A DNA stretch of 64,000 nt. Source: CAVTLG01 sp963735495. GTDB lineage: Bacteria; Chloroflexota; Ktedonobacteria; Ktedonobacterales; Ktedonobacteraceae. The notes under the pieces are model-generated. The model saw only the letters and a program-made list of their open reading frames with translations. It did not search any database and was not told the origin of the DNA. Shown here one piece after another: positions 46,064 through 52,660 of the stretch (within the stretch, counting starts at the first letter, position 1; each line of letters starts with the position of its first letter). The position numbers and the translations under genes were made by a program. The DNA is taken from positions 62,001 through 126,000 of the forward strand of contig CAVTLG010000005.1 of NCBI GenBank assembly GCA_963735495.1, in the 5' to 3' direction.

Positions 46064-46087
46064 CGGAGTATAGCAGATCTTCCACAG

Positions 46088-46110
46088 AAAAGCAAGTGTC
46101 ACTTGCTTTT
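46088..46110. promoter_or_regulatory. Perfect TetR-type operator
   Basis: Arms AAAAGCAAGTG and its complement around a single T, 23 bp in all, between the divergent amidohydrolase (46019) and TetR (46138) genes, 28 bp before the TetR start. Confidence 0.75.
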
Positions 46111-46137
46111 TATGAAGACAATTGGTATACTCTGAAC

Positions 46138-46776
46138 ATGAAGAAAACAGGAGACGAAACACCTACCAGAGCAGGGTATCCCTCTCTTCAGTCCAAGGCC
46201 CGTCCTGGGGGGCGAAGTGCATACGTGCGAAAAGCTGTGCTTGCTGCCACGCTTGAGCTGTTGAGTCAACGAGGCTATGAGGCGATGACAACGAAAGAGA
46301 TTGCTTCTGTAGCTGGGGTCAATGAAGTCTCGTTGTTTCGTCGGTGGGGAACCAAAGCAGCCATCGTGGCAGATGCTTTGCAAGACTACAATGCCACGGA
46401 GACACCCACGCCAGATACAGGAACCTTCCAGACTGATTTGCTGGAGTCGCTGCGTGGGATTATCGTGCGCATACAGACCCCTTTAGGAAAAGTCATTGAC
46501 CAGATTGTGGTGGGGCACAATGCACAGCCGGAGTTAGAAGCGGTGCGCCGGGCCTATTGGAGAGATAGCTTCAACAGGGCCGAAGTGATCATTCAGCGAG
46601 CCAAAGACCGTGGTGAACTTCCCGAGGAGATTGATGCGCACTTTTTGATTGAAGCTGCGATTGGACCAATCCTGGTTCGATCGAATGCAACGGATCAACC
46701 GCTCGATGATCAGCTCCCTGAGCAGATCGTGGCACTTCTCCTCTTTGGTGCCAGGGGCACAGAGGGGCCAAGGTAA
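46138..46776 (+). CDS. TetR/AcrR family transcriptional regulator
   Basis: 212 residues from the ATG at 46138; upstream in-frame codons run through the operator and are not credible. The helix-turn-helix lies at about 33-75 (MTTKEIASVAGVNEVSLFRRW), and the C-terminal domain fits TetR_C_11-like proteins (VVGHNAQPELEAVRRAYW). Likely represses itself and the amidohydrolase by binding the AAAGCAAGTG palindromes. The inducer is probably the amidohydrolase substrate or a relative. Confidence 0.88.
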   Translation: MKKTGDETPTRAGYPSLQSKARPGGRSAYVRKAVLAATLELLSQRGYEAMTTKEIASVAGVNEVSLFRRWGTKAAIVADALQDYNATETPTPDTGTFQTDLLESLRGIIVRIQTPLGKVIDQIVVGHNAQPELEAVRRAYWRDSFNRAEVIIQRAKDRGELPEEIDAHFLIEAAIGPILVRSNATDQPLDDQLPEQIVALLLFGARGTEGPR

Positions 46777-47257
46777 GGAGCATCAGATCATCATCACAGC
46801 AAGGCCCTCTCTCAATGAACCACTATCTCACCTCACGCTCTCGCCTCGCGGCAGAACCAGACGAGCCTCCCTACTCCTACGGCTGTAAGACCTGTAAGAC
46901 CTTATGACAACATTTCCGCCGCTTCCAATGTTCCGTTTCACTCCTCTGACCGCACAACGTGTCCTTTTCCAAATGCTAGTGATGCCGAGCCGTTATCAAT
47001 GTGAGAGAGCAAAAGTATTAGACGTATCACCAGCTAGCTAGTATACTAATAAATTAGTAAGCGTTGTCACAGTTCGCATCGCCTGATGTTTCTGCCTTGG
47101 AATTTCTGTGGAGCTGTATGTTATGCTGGCAGGGACAATGCTCTGACACGTGAGACTCGGTGATCATGGTAACAACTGAACTACCCACGATTTGACCACT
47201 AACTTTATAATAAATGCGAATAGAAGGTACTAAACCACAAACACAAGGGGGTTCAAA
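46777..47257. other. Intergenic region upstream of leuC
   Basis: No gene. It includes a 16-bp palindrome with arms TACTAAT/ATTAGTA around AA (47044-47059), which could be an operator or part of the leuC promoter region. No T-box core or leader peptide with a Leu run was seen. Confidence 0.4.
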
Positions 47258-48692
47258 TTGAGTACAACACAAAGTAGTGCGCCACATGCGCCCAGAACCA
47301 TGTTTGACAAAATATGGGACGCGCATGTCGTGCGCAACGTATCCGGTGAGTCAACGGTTCTCTACATCGACCGTCACCTGGTCCACGAGGCGACTTCACC
47401 ACAAGCTTTCGCTGGCCTGAAGGTGGCCAAACGGCCAGTGCGTCGTCCCGATGCCACCGTTGCCGTCCTTGATCATAATGTACCAACCGTGAATGGTCGG
47501 CGCATGCTGGATGTTGTGGATCAGGAGAGTAGCCTGTGCATTACAACGATGGAGCAGAATGCGCAAGATTTTGGTGTGACGCTCTTCGATATGCACGACG
47601 CCAAACAGGGTATTGTGCACATCATCGGTCCTGAGCTTGGCCTCACGTTGCCCGGCATGACCCTCGTCTGTGGAGACTCGCATACTTCGACGCATGGAGC
47701 ATTGGGGGTCTTTGCTATCGGCATTGGTACCAGCGAAGTTGAGCACGTGCTGGCAACGCAATGTCTCTTGCAGCAGAAGCCCAAAACGATGAATATCCGC
47801 ATTGAGGGCGCGTTGGGTCCTGGCGTTACCGCGAAAGACGTAGCCCTGGCCGTCATAGGCAAGCTGGGTACCGGCGTGGGCACCGGACATGTTATCGAGT
47901 TCAGCGGTTCCACCGTGCGCAATCTCTCAATGGAGGGTCGCATGACGCTCTGTAACATGGCTATCGAAGCTGGCGCACGTGCGGGTATGGTTGCGCCTGA
48001 CGAGACAACCTTCGCTTATATCAAGGGCCGACCTTTTGCTCCTCACGGTGAACTCTTTCGAGCAGGCTGTAACTGCCTGGCGGCAGCTTGCCAGTGATCC
48101 AGATGCGGCCTTTGATGCAGTGTATGAGATCACGGTAGATGGACTGGGACCACAGGTGACATGGGGCACCAATCCTGGCATGGTGGCTGACATCACTGCA
48201 TCCGTGCCCGATCCTGCGGCGGAGTCCGATATTTTGAAGCGCCAGGGTTACGAGCGAGCATTACAATACATGGGATTGACTCCTGGACAGAAGATCGAGG
48301 ATATCAAGCTGGATACAGTTTTCATCGGCTCTTGCACGAACTCGCGCCTGGAGGATCTGCGCATGGCGGCCCATTATGTCAAAGGGAAGCATATCTCGCC
48401 TGCTGTGCGCGCAATCGTTGTGCCTGGATCAATGCAGGTGCGTCGTATCGCTGAAGAAGAAGGTCTGGCTGATCTCTTCCGCGAAGCTGGATTTGAGTGG
48501 CGCGAAGCTGGCTGTAGTATGTGTATTGCCATGAACGGCGACCGTCTCGGCGAGGGTGAGCGCTGCGCCTCGACCAGTAACCGCAATTTCGAGGGCCGTC
48601 AGGGACGCGGTGGACGTACTCATCTTGTCAGTCCCGCAATGGCTGCGGCAGCCGCTATTGCCGGTCATTTCGTCGATATCCGCACGCTATAG
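47258..48692 (+). CDS. leuC: 3-isopropylmalate dehydratase large subunit (one-base frameshift)
   Basis: Two frames (47258-48097, 47979-48692) make one protein of about 477 residues, the normal length. The first ends FAPHGELF and the second starts FEQAVTAWRQL; dropping one T of the TTT at 48056-48058 joins them as in all LeuC proteins. Iron-sulfur ligands are present: the first Cys in SCTNSRLED and the pair in GCSMCIAMN. Also CGDSHTSTHGALG. Starts at TTG (47258) after AAGGGGG. With LeuD it isomerises 2- to 3-isopropylmalate in leucine synthesis. A +1 recoding at TTT-CGA is possible but an assembly error is likelier. Confidence 0.88.
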
Positions 48693-48746
48693 CCATCGTA
48701 ACACGTGTGCATTCAAACGACAGAGCAGTCCAAGGAGAAGAAAACT

Positions 48747-49382
48747 GTGGAACCATTTACACAACACACGGGCCTGGTAGCACCACTGGACCGTACGAAC
48801 GTAAATACAGACGAGATTTGTCCCGCTCGCTATCTCAAGACGATCAAGCGTACAGGCTTTGCTGCTGCGCTCTTTGCGAACTGGCGTTTCCAGGCTGACG
48901 GGCGCACGCCCATCGCTGATTTTGTGCTCAATCTTCCCCGCTACCAGGGAGCCAGTATCCTGGTCGCCGGCGATAATTTTGGCTGCGGTTCCTCGCGCGA
49001 ACACGCGCCGTGGGCCATCCGTGAATATGGCTTCCGTTGTCTTATCGCACCCAGCTTTGCGGACATTTTCTATAACAACTGCTTCAATAATGGCATCCTT
49101 CCGGTCACTCTCGCTGAAGCAACCGTCAAGGAACTGCTCTCACAGATCGAGGCGCACGAGGGTTATACGCTCAGCGTAGACCTTGCCGCGCAGACGGTAA
49201 CGACGCCAGATGGGCGCATTTTGCACTTTGAGATCGACCAGTTCAGGAAGCAGGCCCTGCTGCAAGGTCTGGATAACATTGGCTGGACGCTTTCCCACGG
49301 CGACGAAATTGCCAATTACGAGGCGCGCCGCAGGCAAGAAGCGCCCTGGCTTTTCACCACAAAAGAAAGTATTACCCACTGA
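48747..49382 (+). CDS. leuD: 3-isopropylmalate dehydratase small subunit
   Basis: 211 residues from the GTG at 48747 (AAGGAG before it). Shows DRTNVNTDEICPARYLK at the start, GDNFGCGSSREHAPWAI (about 86-102), the hallmark swivel-domain loop, and APSFADIFYNNCFNNGILP. Directly follows leuC (55 bp) and forms the heterodimer with it. Confidence 0.93.
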   Translation: MEPFTQHTGLVAPLDRTNVNTDEICPARYLKTIKRTGFAAALFANWRFQADGRTPIADFVLNLPRYQGASILVAGDNFGCGSSREHAPWAIREYGFRCLIAPSFADIFYNNCFNNGILPVTLAEATVKELLSQIEAHEGYTLSVDLAAQTVTTPDGRILHFEIDQFRKQALLQGLDNIGWTLSHGDEIANYEARRRQEAPWLFTTKESITH

Positions 49383-49394
49383 TCTCTCGCCATA

Positions 49395-49485
49395 GTTCGC
49401 GTAGGGGCCGAGCCAAGACCTTTTTTGTGGCCCGTCTGTTCCCTTGAGTGAAGAAAAAGGTCTTGGCGTCCCTGGCGGCGGCCCA
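49395..49485. repeat. Dispersed intergenic repeat, family B, copy 2
   Basis: Inverted copy of 33427-33515: GGGGCCGAGC, AAGACCTTTTTTGTGG, GTCTG and AAAAAGGTCTTGG in the same order on the opposite strand. The internal inverted repeat AAGACCTTTTTT/AAAAAGGTCTT can form a hairpin and could terminate leuCD transcription. Confidence 0.7.
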
Positions 49486-49510
49486 TCCCGTCCCGTCTCG
49501 AACCCACCCT

Positions 49511-49560
49511 GGACAACCGCAAGGGCTTGTCCCTACGCGCTCCCCCCTCTGCGAGCCGAC
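49511..49560. repeat. Dispersed intergenic repeat, family A, copy 3
   Basis: GGACAACCGCAAGGGCTTGT then CCCTACGCG and CTCTGCGAGCCGAC; inverted relative to copy 2 at 39718-39765 and near-identical to it. It abuts the family B copy. Confidence 0.75.
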
Positions 49561-49575
49561 CTGAGGAGTTACATT

Positions 49576-50340
49576 CTATGCTTGTTGCAAGGATGCTAAT
49601 GTACCTCCAATAACGATGGTATGGCCGCTTGTTAATGTTGCATCCGTTGCGGCTGCGGCAATAGCTGTGCCCATATCCTCGGCAGTCGGTAGCGGACCAA
49701 TCGACGTACGACGCTGCTCCGCCAGACCGGGGGCAGCGCGTTCTAGCAGTTTCGGCGTAATTGTGCCGTCTATCAGGTCCCCTGTGACTACCACCAGACG
49801 TATAGTGCGCTGCGCCAGTTCTGGCTGGCGTACACGTAGAGCCTGCTCGCCAGCATACTTTGAGGCGGCGACAGGTTCGTAGTTAGGAATTTGCTCAACC
49901 TGCCCATAAAGATGCGCCCAATGGCTGGTGACAAAGACGATAACAGCATGTGGTGGCATCAAAGGTAGCGACAGGTCGAGTAGCGCGACTTGCGCGTCGC
50001 GATTGATATGCATGGGATAATCGGGATCGTCGGCCAGTAAGTCATGCTCCAGGCCGCCGGAAGCGTTGAGAATCAGCGCATCAAGATGATCGCCCCACGT
50101 TTGTAACGTGGCGAAAAGCTGCTCCCGTTGCGCTACTTTGGTGATGTCACAACCTACCGCGAGGGCACGAACACCCCGCTGTTCTGCCTGAGCGGCTACT
50201 TCAGTTGCGCGCGCCGCCTTATTGCGGTAGGTAATAACGACATCATAGCCATGGTCGGCCAGGGCCAGTGTGGTAGCTGCGCCAATGCCACGTGATCCTC
50301 CAGTAATCAAGGCGATCTTTCTCTGTGCTGTCTCGGACAT
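49576..50340 (-). CDS. SDR family oxidoreductase
   Basis: 254 residues. The NAD(P)-binding TGGSRGIG lies at about 14-21, NASG at about 92-95, the catalytic Ser in VTSHW, and the Tyr/Lys pair in YEPVAASKYAGEQ. The Tyr-Lys spacing is not the classical YxxxK unless the Lys-following Tyr region is used differently, so it belongs with atypical SDRs. C-terminal IVIGGT fits the fold. Substrate unknown. Confidence 0.85.
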   Translation of the reverse strand: MSETAQRKIALITGGSRGIGAATTLALADHGYDVVITYRNKAARATEVAAQAEQRGVRALAVGCDITKVAQREQLFATLQTWGDHLDALILNASGGLEHDLLADDPDYPMHINRDAQVALLDLSLPLMPPHAVIVFVTSHWAHLYGQVEQIPNYEPVAASKYAGEQALRVRQPELAQRTIRLVVVTGDLIDGTITPKLLERAAPGLAEQRRTSIGPLPTAEDMGTAIAAAATDATLTSGHTIVIGGTLASLQQA

Positions 50341-50553
50341 ATGCTACTCCTGTTACGATGTATTTATTGCATTGTATGCACCGCTGAGGATCTCTCGCAA
50401 GACTGAGTTATGGAAAAATTTTGCTAGCTGCGAAGTCCTCCATTTTAAAAGCAATGTGCCTGTCTAAATAGAACTTTATGCCAGCATATACGTAGATAGC
50501 AAAGTATAACAGTTGTTGTGACGAGCAGAGACTTATTGGAGGAACAGCTTTTT

Positions 50554-50967
50554 ATGATGCCACAGATGGAAGCAGGCGACCCACGTGAGCAACCGCGCGC
50601 CGCCTATGGAGCATATTCTGGCAACCAGGACTATGCCCAGCAGCAATATCATCCACCATATGACCAGACCCCTCCAGGCGCAACGTATGACGATAGTTTT
50701 ATCGAGGATCTGGCGCAGAGAATTGCGCAACGCACAACTGGAGGTTCAGGTTCAGCCGGGAAGATCTATACGCAGCCTCGCGCCGCTGATAAAGCCTCTG
50801 CTGGTATGCGGCTGGCATTAGCCATTGTTTCTATCGTTATGCTGATTCCGATAGCTGGTATATTCGCTGGTGCAATCGGGGGATTTGGCGCGCTGATTGG
50901 CTTCGGCCTGGCTTGCATGGCTTTTGTTCTGATTAATGCTGTGTTTAACAATGCTTTTAGATCATGA
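50554..50967 (+). CDS. Small membrane protein with Gln/Pro/Tyr-rich N-terminus
   Basis: 137 residues from the ATG at 50554 (GGAGG 11 bp before); the GTG at 50518 lies upstream of that site. A disordered start (GNQDYAQQQYHPPYDQ), a short amphipathic helix (SFIEDLAQRIAQR), then two membrane helices (about 82-104 and 109-130) rich in Gly/Ala. Function unknown. Confidence 0.65.
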   Translation: MMPQMEAGDPREQPRAAYGAYSGNQDYAQQQYHPPYDQTPPGATYDDSFIEDLAQRIAQRTTGGSGSAGKIYTQPRAADKASAGMRLALAIVSIVMLIPIAGIFAGAIGGFGALIGFGLACMAFVLINAVFNNAFRS

Positions 50968-51045
50968 TATGTATGTAAAGCTGCAGAAGACTGTGGGGAT
51001 TTTTTGTATGGGATCTCTACAGTCTTTCGCTAGCGCTTTTACGCG

Positions 51046-51312
51046 TCACGATGGATGGAGTCTCATTGCGTTCAACGTCGGAGTCGACCTACAGATGGCC
51101 AGCTCATCCATTGCGCAATACCATTGCATTTGCAATATGCGTTGCTCTTTGAGCAAGTGATCAATCTGCGGCTGTAGCTTCAAGTACTGCCATGGATGCA
51201 ATTGCTCCATCCCTTCGTTCACAAGGGATTGTATCTGATCATCAATGGCCGTAATTTTCAGCGTCAGCTGGTCAATCACTGTTAGAAACTGGTCGCAATC
51301 TGGTTGTAACAT
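51046..51312 (-). CDS. Small coiled-coil-like hypothetical protein
   Basis: 88 residues from the ATG at 51312 (GAGG 9 bp before). Two long amphipathic helices (FLTVIDQLTLKITAIDDQI and PQIDHLLKEQRILQMQW) suggest a helical hairpin. No family recognised. Confidence 0.5.
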   Translation of the reverse strand: MLQPDCDQFLTVIDQLTLKITAIDDQIQSLVNEGMEQLHPWQYLKLQPQIDHLLKEQRILQMQWYCAMDELAICRSTPTLNAMRLHPS

Positions 51313-51352
51313 CTTTCTCTGCCTCACGAAGGAAGATCAAAGTGAAAATACA

Positions 51353-51445
51353 CTAGGGATCAAATATGTCTATCAGGAGTCCTATCAATCCCAGTATTGT
51401 CAGAAATAGAGCGATAATAAGCAGTATGATGGCTAATAGAGGCAT
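51353..51445 (-). CDS. Putative 30-residue membrane peptide
   Basis: A frame of 30 codons, MPLLAIILLIIALFLTILG then LIGLLIDIFDP, ends 40 bp before the next minus-strand gene. Nearly the whole peptide is one membrane helix with an acidic end. The ribosome site is weak. A candidate small membrane protein; not proven. Confidence 0.35.
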   Translation of the reverse strand: MPLLAIILLIIALFLTILGLIGLLIDIFDP

Positions 51446-51597
51446 GGCTAATATGACCACAAACGGTAATGTTCACCAGTGAGTCAATGCTGATATCATA
51501 TGAAGTATAGGCAATGGCCTCTGTTTTGTCAAGTATTTGTATTATAAGGTGTACTATATCTGTGAAGCACAGGTATACTTTCTGTCGATCCTGACAA

Positions 51598-52560
51598 CTA
51601 CTGTGAGAAAAGCTCTTCAGGAACATTTTGTGGCACAATAACTTTGAGTGCTGCCGGGGCTAGCGTAAAAACAGTTGGATCTTTGCTGGTATATCCGTTT
51701 GGTTCACCATCGACCTGGATTGGCACGGGCTGACGCGTATATATCTTTGCGACACTCGCTGTTTCATAGCGTACCCACTGCCGTCGCTGCTGGCGTCGGA
51801 GCAAAAAATCCAGCAACATGGCAACGCGTCCTAAAAGACCTTGCTTGCGCACAACACAGATATCGAGCAGACCATCATCACATTTTGCTTGCCAGGTATA
51901 CTTGAGCGCACCTGCATATAATTGGGTATTTCCGACCACAACCTGCAATGCACGCAGTCTGATGACGCGTCCGTTCAGTTCTAGCATGACGCGGAAATCA
52001 CGGTAGCCAATACCCAACCACGCGCCGATCAGTAGATACGCCAGGACACCCAGATGTTTAACTGGTTGCTTCTCGACCGCGTGAGTAACCGCCCCATCAA
52101 TGCCGATGCCCACCATGAGCAAAAAATAGCGCTCATTGATTTTACCCAGGTCGATGGAGCGTGTCTGACCATGCACCAGCACGTCGCGTGCTCCTACCTC
52201 GTCCAGCGGAATGCCAACTTCCCGTGCCCATACGTTCACTGTGCCGCTGGGAATGACTCCTAACGCTGTCGTGCTACCAGCTAATTGCTGGATGATTTCA
52301 TGAATTGTGCCATCGCCGCCCGCTGCCACCACCACATCGGTACCGTGTTCTACCGCTTCACGCGCCAGCTTACCAGCATCCCCAGCAGCATGGGTCAGTC
52401 GCAACTCAGCCTGCCAACCATGTTGACGTAAAAACTTGAGGGTTCTCGTGAGTTGTGCGACATGAAGTAGATAACTGCCAGCTGTGGGATTGGCAATCAG
52501 CATGGCAGTTGTTTGTGGCTTGACCGTTGTTGCATTATTTGTGTGTATGCTTTCCGTCAT
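51598..52560 (-). CDS. Diacylglycerol/lipid kinase family protein (YegS/BmrU-like)
   Basis: 320 residues. The nucleotide loop GGDGTIHEI (about 80-88) and NPTAGS near residue 24 are the family hallmarks; IPSGTVNVWAREVGIP is the next conserved block, and GIGIDGAVTHAV and DDGLLDICVV lie in the second domain. Phosphorylates a lipid such as diacylglycerol, ceramide or undecaprenol; the substrate is not resolved. Alone on its strand behind MurF-Alr. Confidence 0.88.
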   Translation of the reverse strand: MTESIHTNNATTVKPQTTAMLIANPTAGSYLLHVAQLTRTLKFLRQHGWQAELRLTHAAGDAGKLAREAVEHGTDVVVAAGGDGTIHEIIQQLAGSTTALGVIPSGTVNVWAREVGIPLDEVGARDVLVHGQTRSIDLGKINERYFLLMVGIGIDGAVTHAVEKQPVKHLGVLAYLLIGAWLGIGYRDFRVMLELNGRVIRLRALQVVVGNTQLYAGALKYTWQAKCDDGLLDICVVRKQGLLGRVAMLLDFLLRRQQRRQWVRYETASVAKIYTRQPVPIQVDGEPNGYTSKDPTVFTLAPAALKVIVPQNVPEELFSQ

Positions 52561-52660
52561 TGTCGTTTCTCAGAAGCCCACTCTCTATTGTATCGCATCA
52601 CAGATACTTCCCTTATCACTAACTACGAAGTCTCGCAGAGAAAGTTTGCATTGACACCGT

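Noticed and set aside
47044..47059. TACTAAT/ATTAGTA palindrome as a defined operator
   Set aside because: AT-rich, occurs once, and no local regulator gene is linked to it; left as a note only.
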